The position numbers and the translations under genes are program-made. Of a stretch of DNA of 33,840 bases, positions 15,632 through 23,269 are shown in pieces; the first letter of the stretch is position 1; each line of letters begins with the position of its first letter. Under the pieces are notes generated by a model. That model was not told the DNA's origin. It searched no databases and worked only from the letters and a program-made list of their open reading frames with translations. Source of the DNA: Pseudomonadota bacterium (lineage in GTDB: Bacteria; Pseudomonadota; Alphaproteobacteria; Reyranellales; Reyranellaceae); contig JAFEFG010000054.1 of assembly GCA_018240685.1 (NCBI GenBank), forward strand, positions 1 through 33,840, given 5' to 3'.

Positions 15632-16821
15632 GTCACCTGTCCTTCTTCCGTAACGAGACGGGCCGCGTAGCGAAGCGCGCTCGCGGCGCGGCCATAAGGC
15701 CGGCCCTTCATGCCGTAGCGACGAAACATGCCGGCCCATTCCCGGCGGATCTCCCTGCCGACGCTCGGCCTGCGGCTATGCGGGCCGCGCCGTCCTACCC
15801 TTTCGACCCGGCGCGCCATCTCGCGGTCGGCGACCAGAGAATCCATGGCAACGTAGCGGCGCAGATAGACGTCGAGCGCGGCGGCGCAGATCCGACGCTC
15901 GTCTATCGACAGGGATTTGTCTGGCAGCACCTCGCAGGCAAGCCGCAGGTCGTCCCAGCCGAACGCCCACAGGCCACGCCGCACGGCAAAGCACATGCGC
16001 TGGAGACGGGCGCGGCGAATGTCGGCAGCGCTGAGCTCACCGCGCAACTGGCCGCCCGGCAGGCACTCCCGCAGCGCGAGATCGGGGTAAAGCTTGCCGA
16101 CCACCGTACGATCATCCTGCAGCCAGCGGACCTCCCTTTCGGTTCGCCCGAAACGATCGGCGGCAGCGCCGCGCAGACCGTGGTGCTGGACGTAGATGAA
16201 GGTCGGTTCCTCCACCCGACGGCAGGCGAACCGGCGGGTCAGCCGCAGCATCATGTCGTAGTCCTGGGAGAACAATAAGCGCTCGTCGAAGGGGCCGACT
16301 TCGCGATAGCAGCTCCGGCGCGCCAGCACCGCCTGTTGGGGCATGAAGTTGAATTCCAGGAGACGCGGGAAGGTCTCGTCGCGCTCACCGTCCCGTGCGA
16401 ACTCGGGCAGCGGCTTCAGCCTGTGGCGGCGATGGACGCCATCCTCGCCCGCATCGACGACGTAGCCGGTCCCGTAAGTGAAGCCGATCTCGGGATGGGC
16501 TTGCAGCACCGGGACGTGGCGCTCCAGAGCGTGCGGCAGGGCGAAATCGTCGTCGTCGAAGATCCAGACATAGTCTCCGGTCGCGCGCGGCATCGCATGA
16601 TTGAGGGCGTTCGACTTGCCCCCGTTCCGCTGCCGCAGGACCTCGATCCGATCGCCATAGCGCGCCAGCACCTCGGCGGTCGAATCGGTCGATCCGTCGT
16701 CGACGACGATGACCTGGCGCGGCGGCAAGGTCTGCCCAAGGATGCTGTCGAGGGCTTGCGCGATGCAGTGGGCGCGATTGAAGGTCGCGACCAGCACCGT
16801 CACGTCAGGGGCGGACGCCAC
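15628..16821 (-). CDS. GT2-family glycosyltransferase (first of a tandem pair)
   Basis: The start is set at GTG 16821, which follows AGGAG at ideal spacing (AGGAGTCCGCC); an in-frame ATG at 16842 has no such signal. The result is 397 residues. Motifs: VTVLVATFNRAHCIAQALDS, VIVVDDGSTDST, NGGKSNALNHA, WIFDDDDFALPHALERH (DXD) and GPFDERLLFSQDYDMMLRLTRR. It shares these blocks in the same order with the downstream GT2, so the pair arose by duplication. The helical C-terminal region ends in a basic stretch. It overlaps the WbsX-like gene by 17 bp and the next GT2 by four, implying translational coupling. Sugar donor and linkage cannot be read from sequence. Confidence 0.9.
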   Translation of the reverse strand: MASAPDVTVLVATFNRAHCIAQALDSILGQTLPPRQVIVVDDGSTDSTAEVLARYGDRIEVLRQRNGGKSNALNHAMPRATGDYVWIFDDDDFALPHALERHVPVLQAHPEIGFTYGTGYVVDAGEDGVHRRHRLKPLPEFARDGERDETFPRLLEFNFMPQQAVLARRSCYREVGPFDERLLFSQDYDMMLRLTRRFACRRVEEPTFIYVQHHGLRGAAADRFGRTEREVRWLQDDRTVVGKLYPDLALRECLPGGQLRGELSAADIRRARLQRMCFAVRRGLWAFGWDDLRLACEVLPDKSLSIDERRICAAALDVYLRRYVAMDSLVADREMARRVERVGRRGPHSRRPSVGREIRREWAGMFRRYGMKGRPYGRAASALRYAARLVTEEGQVT

Positions 16822-17929
16822 GGCGGACTCCTGCGGTCGCATTCTCGATCGCGACCATCTTCAGCCGGTCGCGCGATCGGCGCACGTCGCGAATCATGGC
16901 CAGGTAGGCATCGCCGTACTTCTGGTCGGGCTCGAGATAAGCCCCTTCACTCCACTCGTTCCAAGCACAGAGATGGATAAATGGCAGTTGACCGCTCTCA
17001 CCGATCCAGTCGTAGGCCGCATGCAGGAAATCGCCGAAGCTCTCCGGCGTACTGCGATCGACGATCGGCACCCAGGGGAAGTCGAGTTCGGCGTGCAGAC
17101 TCTCGACTCGGATGCCGCGGGCCGTAGCGTCCCAGCCCGGGGAAACCGACGGCACGTATGGCAGGGCATTTAGCCGGCTCATCTCCTGCCAGGCGCGCAC
17201 GCGCCGCGGCACGAGATCGGCGTAGTCCTTGAGGTAAGAGCCCTTTTCGGTCGGATCGAGAATGCTGTTGTAGCCGGTCAGCGCATCGAAGCCCAAGTCG
17301 CCGACATCGACGGTGCTCTTTGTGACACCGACGAGATAAAGCCCGGGCAACCCTGCCGCCTGCGCACGCAGCCTGCCGGCGCGCAACATGGCACGCAACT
17401 GCTCATCGCCGAGCTGTGCCTGAAAGCCTTCGACACTGTAGAGCAACAAGATGGGCTTGCCTCCGACCGTGCGATAACCCGAGTTGGAGAAATAGCGCGC
17501 GCAGCAATGGTCGATCATGCGTGCGAAATCCTGGGCATCGGTCTCGACCCAACGCTGGCGTTCGAGTTCCGACTCGCGTCCGGGTACCGCCGGCAGGTCA
17601 GCCTTCGGCATCTTCCAGCACCACATCAGCGAGAAGCGCATTGGCGGATTGATGTGCGTGAACTGATTCAGCGATTCGTCGAGTTCGATGCGGCCACGCT
17701 TCCAGTACCAGAGGAAGATGAAGGCATCGATTCCATAGCTCGAGGCCAGCGTCGCTTGCGCCTCGACGGTTGAGCGTTGCGTGTCGTCATAGTAGCCACC
17801 GAGCGGAACGCGCGGCTGGTAGTGGCCATCAAAATAGGGCTGCGCATTGCGCACCAGATCCCACTCCGAATAGGAGACATCGGGACGATCGTGCCAGCCA
17901 GGATAATAATAGGCACAAATTTCAACCAA
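16805..17929 (-). CDS. WbsX/GH99-like glycan-processing protein
   Basis: The protein (374 residues from TTG 17929) matches the WbsX (Glyco_tran_WbsX, GH99-like TIM barrel) family: CAYYYPGWHDRPDVSYSEWD at the start, YGIDAFIFLWYWKRGR, KPILLLYSVEGF, PYVPSVSPGWDATAR and the hallmark CAWNEWSEGAYLEPDQKYG near the end. WbsX proteins occur in O-antigen and capsule clusters; the fold resembles endo-mannosidases, and transferase or hydrolase activity remains uncertain. Start choice: TTG 17929 follows GAGGGGGAAACGC, a strong Shine-Dalgarno; a TTG at 17944 overlapping the upstream stop (TTGA) is the alternative and would add five residues. It overlaps the downstream GT2. Confidence 0.85.
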   Translation of the reverse strand: MVEICAYYYPGWHDRPDVSYSEWDLVRNAQPYFDGHYQPRVPLGGYYDDTQRSTVEAQATLASSYGIDAFIFLWYWKRGRIELDESLNQFTHINPPMRFSLMWCWKMPKADLPAVPGRESELERQRWVETDAQDFARMIDHCCARYFSNSGYRTVGGKPILLLYSVEGFQAQLGDEQLRAMLRAGRLRAQAAGLPGLYLVGVTKSTVDVGDLGFDALTGYNSILDPTEKGSYLKDYADLVPRRVRAWQEMSRLNALPYVPSVSPGWDATARGIRVESLHAELDFPWVPIVDRSTPESFGDFLHAAYDWIGESGQLPFIHLCAWNEWSEGAYLEPDQKYGDAYLAMIRDVRRSRDRLKMVAIENATAGVRRGVRP

Positions 17930-17940
17930 GCGTTTCCCCC

Positions 17941-18774
17941 TCAAAATCGGAAACGGATCTCGCCGTCCCGGTATTTTCGCACCCCGCTTTGGACCCAGCC
18001 CTCGAAGTCGAGCAGGAAGCGCTCGCGTCGAGCTTGGAAATCGGGAATTCGTGATGCCACGAGCCGGGCCGGCGCTTCGTCAAAGAAGGCGGTGTCTCCC
18101 CTCATCCGCTTGACCGAGCCGGCCACGACCATGGCCATGAGTTCGTGATGACCGATCTTGGGGTCGACGCACCGACGCGCCTCCTCCCTCAGGTCGTTGG
18201 GCAGGCAATGGGCAATGTTGTGCTGCAGGCCGTAGAGCAACCGCGCCGGCGCCAGGTAGCGCACAGCAATGCCCGGCTGGTCCCAATGCCACTCGAAGAA
18301 ATGGTTCTCGGCCACGATCGTGCAGACGATCCCTTTCCCGGCGTCGACGCAGTCGGAGCGGAGCAGCAGATCGAAGCAGGCATGGGCGACCGTGCCGCGC
18401 CGAATCTCGTCGTCGACGAAGAGTACGCGTTCGAGCCGCCGCTTCTCGCCCAGTTGACGGCAGACCTCCGCCGCCAGCGATGTATTGTCGAACAGCGCAC
18501 CGCCCTCGGCGAAACGCACGATGGGCAGGCAGATCGTAGGTGGCGGCTCGATCGCGAGCAGGCGGTAGGTGGCACGGGCGAGTGCCTGCATGTAGAGGCC
18601 GCTGGTGCCCGCGGTCACCAGGGCGTCGTAGCGCTCGCCATTCTCGACCAGCAGACGATGGAGCGTGGCGGAGAAGAGCTCGATACGTGAGAGCGCGAGC
18701 GCGTGGCGATCGACCGCCAGGCGATCGACGAGAGCGATCGTCTCGGTGCGCAGCGTCGCGTCGAAGCGGTCCAC
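17941..18774 (-). CDS. Phosphoribosyltransferase-fold protein in glycan operon
   Basis: From GTG 18774 (preceded by GGGGGAG) the product has 277 residues. The PRPP-binding signature of type I phosphoribosyltransferases is visible: VLFVDDEIRRGT (117-128), four hydrophobic residues, two acidic residues, then Gly-Thr. An upstream turn, LVTAGTSGLYMQALARA (52-68), fits the pyrophosphate loop region of the fold. The C-terminal half (about 135-277) is not recognised; it has WHWDQPGIAVRYLAPARLL and IPDFQARRERFLLDFEGW. Whether it transfers phosphoribose, hydrolyses or only binds nucleotides is unknown. It lies 17 bp after the asparagine-synthase-like gene and just before wbsX, so it is probably part of glycan modification. 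The longer open frame to 19080 overlaps that gene and is spurious. Confidence 0.75.
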   Translation of the reverse strand: MDRFDATLRTETIALVDRLAVDRHALALSRIELFSATLHRLLVENGERYDALVTAGTSGLYMQALARATYRLLAIEPPPTICLPIVRFAEGGALFDNTSLAAEVCRQLGEKRRLERVLFVDDEIRRGTVAHACFDLLLRSDCVDAGKGIVCTIVAENHFFEWHWDQPGIAVRYLAPARLLYGLQHNIAHCLPNDLREEARRCVDPKIGHHELMAMVVAGSVKRMRGDTAFFDEAPARLVASRIPDFQARRERFLLDFEGWVQSGVRKYRDGEIRFRF

Positions 18775-18791
18775 GTCTCCCCCGATCCCGC

Positions 18792-20030
18792 CTAGATGAC
18801 CAGGAATCCCATCTTCTTGCCGGCGTCGAACGGGTACCCGTTGCGCGTCAGATATTCGTACAGTGGCGCCTTGTATCGCCTGTTCTTCAGCTCCGGCGTC
18901 AGCCACAGGAACTCCTGTACGACCTCGCGGTCGAGGAAGGGATACCGCGTCTCGATGCCGTAGGCGCCGGCGACGTGCTCTTCCTTGGTGAGATAGGCGC
19001 GCTGGTAATTGCCGTAGAAATTGCGCCACGCCGCCAATTTCTCGGGAAAGACGCCCTTGAGCTGGGTGGCTTCCGGCCATTGCGAATAGTCGGACATGAT
19101 CTCGTCCGCCCCCTGGCCGGAGAAGTTGACCCGCCGCTTCTCCTGGTTTGCCAAGGTGTATATCGACGCGAGACCGACGGTCGCCTTGTCGTCGAGCATG
19201 TCATACTCGATGAGGTTCCCGTTGGGCATCGTCAGCCGGTATTTGTAGGGCTCGGCGTTGGCCCGCAAATAAGCGCGCTTCTCGTTGATGATCGGCCGGT
19301 CGATCTTGAGGATCGTGCCGTTGCGGTTGCGCTGGCGCAGAAGATCGAGGTTCTCCTGCCCTTCGATCGAGAAGGCCTTGTATTCGATGCCCAAGCGCGT
19401 CAGGGCGCAGTCTATGGCGCCGCTGTCATAGCCGGAACTCAGATTGATGAAGGAGTGGTTGTATGCGCGCTTGGCCATCGCCCGGTCGAAGGCAGCGATC
19501 CAGTCATCGTAACTGTCCTTGTGCTGATGATCGAAGTCGAAGGTGTTCCTCTTGACCTCCCGGGCTTCACCGCTGGCCAAGTCGACGATCACCGTTGTAT
19601 CCGGCGACACCTGCTCGCCATCCGCTCCGACACCACTGAGATAGCTCGCGACCTCGGTGCCGTTACGCCACATCGGCTTGGTCGAGAAAGGGTCGGTGGC
19701 AAAGACCGCAACACCGCGGCCGAAGTCATAGATCGCCACGGCGAACTCGCCATCCAGATGGCGCGCGAAGTCTTCGCCATGCTCGCGATAGAGCGGGATC
19801 AGGACCTCGCCGTCGCTGTCATGGTAAGCGTGGTTGTAGATCTCGCCGTTGTAGACACAGACGATGTCACCGTCGACGAACGGCTGCGGGGTGACCTTCC
19901 CGGTGATGTGCAGCAGGTTGTGCGTGAAGTAGTAGCCGTGGGCGTGGATCGTCGACGTGAGGTCCGGCCCGCGTTTCTGGATGAAGAAGTTGTTCGCGTC
20001 ACGCCTCTTTGAAACGAGGATTCCACACAT
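18792..20030 (-). CDS. Asparagine-synthase-like glutamine amidotransferase (AsnB/WbpS type)
   Basis: The ATG at 20030 gives MCGILVSKR, placing the catalytic Cys at position 2 as required for class II (Ntn) glutaminases; 412 residues in all. The glutaminase domain (about 1-160) has KRGPD (19-23), NGEIYNH (61-67) and HLDGEFAVAIYD. The synthetase domain (about 175-412) has the ATP pyrophosphatase loop SSGYDSG (198-204; usual form SGGxDS) and SGQGADEIMSDY (304-315). AsnB enzymes are about 550 residues, so this one is short. In O-antigen clusters relatives such as WbpS are thought to amidate sugar uronic acids. That, rather than asparagine synthesis, fits its place between glycosyltransferase and PRTase genes. 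A 111-bp gap precedes it, large for this operon. Confidence 0.85.
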   Translation of the reverse strand: MCGILVSKRRDANNFFIQKRGPDLTSTIHAHGYYFTHNLLHITGKVTPQPFVDGDIVCVYNGEIYNHAYHDSDGEVLIPLYREHGEDFARHLDGEFAVAIYDFGRGVAVFATDPFSTKPMWRNGTEVASYLSGVGADGEQVSPDTTVIVDLASGEAREVKRNTFDFDHQHKDSYDDWIAAFDRAMAKRAYNHSFINLSSGYDSGAIDCALTRLGIEYKAFSIEGQENLDLLRQRNRNGTILKIDRPIINEKRAYLRANAEPYKYRLTMPNGNLIEYDMLDDKATVGLASIYTLANQEKRRVNFSGQGADEIMSDYSQWPEATQLKGVFPEKLAAWRNFYGNYQRAYLTKEEHVAGAYGIETRYPFLDREVVQEFLWLTPELKNRRYKAPLYEYLTRNGYPFDAGKKMGFLVI

Positions 20031-20141
20031 CGCCTCTACTCCCCCAGCTCGCTCAACGGGTGGCCGCTCGCGGCCGTGATAGCGACGGCCCACCAGACCG
20101 ACAAGACCGAACGTGCGCACCGACAGTCCATCATCCAACCC

Positions 20142-21428
20142 TCAAGCCGTGATCCGGCGAAGAATGCCGGACAAGGTTTCGATATTGTGTAGCTTCAGAT
20201 GCCGCGCGGCGGCGAGCGTGCGCTCGCGCAGCCGGGCATAATCTCCATCGCTGAGGCCGCGCGCGGCGGCAAGGCCGACTGCCAGATCCTCGCCGGGGTA
20301 GGTGACCATGAAGTCGAGATCGTGGTGCCGGGCGATCGCCTCGTTGATGATCATCGGCACCCCGAGGCCGAGCGAGAGCGGAATCGTCGCGGTCATCCGA
20401 GTCCGATAGTCGCCGTTGGCGATACGGTCGTCGACCAGAGGCAACAGGAAACGACTGCTGCGTACGTGCTCGATGAACGAGTCGTAGGGCTGGTAGCCGG
20501 TAAAGCGGACTTTGTCCCCAACGCCGAGCGCAGCCAGATCATCCTTCAGTCGCCGCACATGCGGATTCTCGTCGAACTGCGTGCTGCGGCCGCCGCCAAG
20601 TACGACCAGCGTCTCGTGCGGCGCCAGCGCCGAACATGCCCGTACGAGCGAGGCCATCGCCTTGTTCTCGTAGTCGATGGATCCAGCGAAGACATACTCG
20701 CCGGCAGCCGCCGGTGGCGGCGGCTCGAGACTTTCGAACGGCAAGATCCATGCGGCATCGGGACAGCGGGCACGGAGATGTTCCGCACCTTGTCGCGAAA
20801 AGGAAACGATCGCGTGACGACCGGAACGCGTATGGCCTTCCAGGTCGACCTGGGGCTGCGGGCGGCGGCACAGTACCTTGTTCCTGACACCCAGGAAGGT
20901 GACGCCGCCGTCGGTGCTCTCGAGCTCGATCCGGTTGCCGTTCTCGCTGAGTACGAGCCGGTCACCTTCCTGCGACCAGCGGCATTCCTCGACCCATCGG
21001 CCGACCCAGTTGTAGCTATGATCGGGAAAGAGGTTGACGATTCCTTCGCCGCGCGAATGCCGACCGTCGAAGCTCATCACCGGGCGCTGTTCGACCCACA
21101 GGGTCGGCTCGTGGATCACGCTGATCGATGGCCGCCCGATCCGTTCGATCAAGTTGAGGCCGGGGAGCGGCCCGATCCCGTGATCGTGATAATAGCCCTC
21201 GTGACGCAGGGTCCCGATCAACACCAGATCATAGCGGTCGAAGGGAAGCTCCCACAGACGCTCGATCGGGAACCGCCGAACATCCATCATCGCAAGCGTC
21301 TCGAGGTGCCCGGGTGTGTCCGGACAGACGATGTCGACAGCGCAGCCCAGCTCGCCAAGGAGGTTGGCCCACGCCGGAAAGACCTCCCAGTGGTAATCAC
21401 AACACTCGATCAGGAGGCAGGATTTCAA
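20142..21428 (-). CDS. Glycosyltransferase, GT4-like C-terminal domain with unusual middle segment
   Basis: The TTG at 21428 overlaps the rmlD stop (TTGA) and follows GGGGGCGGCCCG; it gives 428 residues beginning LKSCLLIECCDYHWEVFPA. The N-terminal half looks like a GT-B Rossmann domain (LLGELGCAVDIVCPDTPGH). Residues about 160-245 are beta-rich, with WSQEGDRLVLSENGNRIEL and VTFLGVRNKVL, and do not look like a standard glycosyltransferase segment. The C-terminal half returns to GT-B (VFAGSIDYENKAMASLVRA, VRFTGYQPYDSFIEHVRSS, LSLGLGVPMIINEAIA), the last being the donor-binding region. It probably transfers a sugar to the glycan made by this operon. Assignment to a CAZy family is tentative. The long in-frame extension over rmlD is spurious. 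Confidence 0.75.
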   Translation of the reverse strand: MKSCLLIECCDYHWEVFPAWANLLGELGCAVDIVCPDTPGHLETLAMMDVRRFPIERLWELPFDRYDLVLIGTLRHEGYYHDHGIGPLPGLNLIERIGRPSISVIHEPTLWVEQRPVMSFDGRHSRGEGIVNLFPDHSYNWVGRWVEECRWSQEGDRLVLSENGNRIELESTDGGVTFLGVRNKVLCRRPQPQVDLEGHTRSGRHAIVSFSRQGAEHLRARCPDAAWILPFESLEPPPPAAAGEYVFAGSIDYENKAMASLVRACSALAPHETLVVLGGGRSTQFDENPHVRRLKDDLAALGVGDKVRFTGYQPYDSFIEHVRSSRFLLPLVDDRIANGDYRTRMTATIPLSLGLGVPMIINEAIARHHDLDFMVTYPGEDLAVGLAAARGLSDGDYARLRERTLAAARHLKLHNIETLSGILRRITA

Positions 21429-22330
21429 CGGGCCGCCCCCACGGTCTCGACGACACGATCGAGTTCGGCATTCAAGCCATCGATCCAGGACGGTGGCACA
21501 ATGCTGAATGCCTGGGACAGCCTCGACAGGTCGAAACGCGAATTGAGAGGGCGCGGCGCCTTCATCGGATATTCCGCGCTGGCGATAGGCACGAGCCGTT
21601 CGACCGACAGAGAAACACCGCGGGCGCGCAATCCGTCTACGATTGCCGTCGCAAAGCCATGCCAACTGGTCGTCTCCGAGGCCGCGAGATGGACCAGCCC
21701 ATCGGCATCGGCGAAAGCAGCCGCAAGATCGGCCGCCTGCGCGACCATTGCGGCGACGGCCTCGGCAATGATCGCAGTCGACGTCGGAGCACCCACCTGG
21801 TCCGCCACGATGCGCAGTTCCTGCCTCTCCTCGGCGAGGCGCATGATGGTGCGCAGGAAGTTGCCGCCGAACGCAGCATAGACCCAGGACGTCCTGATGA
21901 TCAGATGCGGGCCGCCGGCAGCTCGAACGGCGATCTCGCCGGCGAGCTTGCTGGCGCCGTAGACGGACAACGGGCTGGCGCTGTCCGTTTCGTTCCAAGG
22001 ACGGCTTCCGCGGCCGTCAAAGACGTAATCCGTCGAGAAATGGACCAGTGGCACGCCACGTGCTGCCGCCCAGCGTGCCAGCACACCGGGCGCTTCGGCA
22101 TTCACGAGGAAGGCGAGCTCCCGCTCGTCCTCAGCCCGGTCAACCGCTGTGTATGCCGCGGGATTGACGATCAGGTCAGGCGACAGCCCGTCCAATCGCT
22201 GTGGCAGTTCCTCCGGCCTCGTCAGATCGAGAGCAGCACGGTCTGCGGCCACGACCGTCGCGACCTTGGCAAGGCGCGATGACAACGCAGAACCGATCTG
22301 TCCGTTCACGCCGGTCACGAGTATGCGCAC
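21425..22330 (-). CDS. rmlD: dTDP-4-dehydrorhamnose reductase
   Basis: RmlD reduces dTDP-4-keto-L-rhamnose to dTDP-L-rhamnose, the last step of activated rhamnose synthesis. The 301-residue protein begins RILVTGVNGQIGSAL (GxxGxxG nucleotide-binding motif), then NPAAYTAVDRAED, HFSTDYVFDGRG, the catalytic YGASK, RTSWVYAAFGGNFLRTI and ADQVGAPTST, all standard for RmlD. The start is GTG 22330, two bases after the rmlC stop with GAGG seven bases upstream. It overlaps the following glycosyltransferase by four bases. rmlA and rmlB are not in the window and must lie elsewhere for the pathway to work. Confidence 0.95.
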   Translation of the reverse strand: MRILVTGVNGQIGSALSSRLAKVATVVAADRAALDLTRPEELPQRLDGLSPDLIVNPAAYTAVDRAEDERELAFLVNAEAPGVLARWAAARGVPLVHFSTDYVFDGRGSRPWNETDSASPLSVYGASKLAGEIAVRAAGGPHLIIRTSWVYAAFGGNFLRTIMRLAEERQELRIVADQVGAPTSTAIIAEAVAAMVAQAADLAAAFADADGLVHLAASETTSWHGFATAIVDGLRARGVSLSVERLVPIASAEYPMKAPRPLNSRFDLSRLSQAFSIVPPSWIDGLNAELDRVVETVGAAR

Positions 22331-22332
22331 GG

Positions 22333-22884
22333 TCAGGCCTCGTATCGCGGCAGGCCGTCAACCTCGGCGAGAGGAAGGGCCGCCTTGTCTCGGGCGGAAA
22401 GAGTCGGAGCGGCGACCCGCCAATCGATGCCCAGCCGCGGATCGTCCCAGCGAACGACGATCTCGCTGGCCGGGCTATAGAGATTGTCGCACTTGTAGAA
22501 GACGTCGGCGGTCTCGGACAGGACGACGAAGCCATGAGCAAAGCCGCGCGGCACGAAGATCTGCCGGCCGTTCTCCTCACTGAGCTCGATCGCGATGTGC
22601 CTCCCGAAGGTCGGACTGCCAAGCCGCACGTCGACGGAAACGTCAAGCACACTTCCCTTCAGCACGCTCAAAAGCTTGGCCTGGGCGTTCGGGTTCTGAA
22701 GGTGAAGGCCGCGCAACACGCCGTAGGCGGAACGGGATAGGTTGTCCTGCACGAACGGCTCGACAATGCCTGCCGCCGCATAGCGTTCGACCTGGAATGT
22801 CTCGACGAAGAAGCCGCGCTCATCCCCAAAGCGCCGCGGCTCCAGGATCAAGACACCTGGCAACGCCGTTTCGATGATCTGCAT
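22333..22884 (-). CDS. rmlC: dTDP-4-dehydrorhamnose 3,5-epimerase
   Basis: RmlC epimerises C3 and C5 of dTDP-4-keto-6-deoxyglucose. The 183-residue cupin has the expected landmarks: LEPRRFGDERGFFVETFQ, FVQDNLSRSAYGVLRGLHLQ (active-site His in RGLH), KLLSVLKGSVLDVSVDVR, FVPRGFAHGFVVLS and YKCDNLYSP. The His in RGLH and the Tyr in YKCDNLY correspond to the catalytic pair. Length is typical. It is the first gene of the nine-gene glycan operon on the minus strand, so the operon promoter should lie just upstream in 22885-23010. Confidence 0.96.
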   Translation of the reverse strand: MQIIETALPGVLILEPRRFGDERGFFVETFQVERYAAAGIVEPFVQDNLSRSAYGVLRGLHLQNPNAQAKLLSVLKGSVLDVSVDVRLGSPTFGRHIAIELSEENGRQIFVPRGFAHGFVVLSETADVFYKCDNLYSPASEIVVRWDDPRLGIDWRVAAPTLSARDKAALPLAEVDGLPRYEA

Positions 22885-23269
22885 AGTCCCGCGCTAGCCA
22901 TTACATCCGCCCTCCGAGAACCGGATAGGCCGGCATCGGACTGAGCGGCAGTATGTCGATTTCAACTTGCGACGTGAAGCTCTTGAGAAGCATCCGCCTA
23001 CTTGGCTCTCGGTAAACACCGACCGGAACGGCGCATTTCGGCGACTGATCAAGACATCCATGCAGGCATTTTCAGCTCGTGTGTAGCACACCAGTCAGTG
23101 TCTCATCGAACGCGTCTACGTACGACAATCAAAATTCTTCGTGAAGTCATGCGCACACGAGTCTTGCAGGTGCAGGCGCTCGATGATTCTGCGGCCGTGC
23201 GGCCCCGCCTTACCGTTTACCGCCGGACGGTGGCGACGCGGCTCAAATGCGCCACCGCCGCCTCTACGC
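22885..23269. other. 385-bp spacer holding the glycan operon promoter region
   Basis: No gene is visible. On the minus strand a weak sigma70-like pair (TTCACG, 17-bp spacer, CATACT, around 22937-22965) could drive rmlC. At the far end an 8-bp stem CGGTGGCG/CGCCACCG (23228-23257, 14-nt loop) lies about 12 bp beyond the stop of the GGDEF-EAL gene and may be its transcript end, although no T-run follows. The middle of the spacer (about 22990-23160) is less GC-rich than the flanking genes. Confidence 0.4.
23228..23257 (-). terminator. Hairpin beyond the GGDEF-EAL gene, possible transcript end
   Basis: CGGTGGCG and CGCCACCG form an 8-bp perfect stem with a 14-nt loop, starting 12 bp after the stop codon on the minus strand. 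There is no T-run after it, so intrinsic termination is uncertain. Confidence 0.3.

Noticed and set aside
18775..19080. Extended N-terminus of the PRTase-like protein upstream of 18774
   Set aside because: The extra residues overlap the asparagine-synthase-like gene out of frame and are Arg-rich and unlike a protein domain; GTG 18774 has a good GGGGGAG signal.
18792..20030. The asparagine-synthase-like gene as a lasso-peptide cyclase
   Set aside because: No B1/B2-type leader protease, no precursor peptide and a glycan gene context; an amidotransferase role is a better fit.
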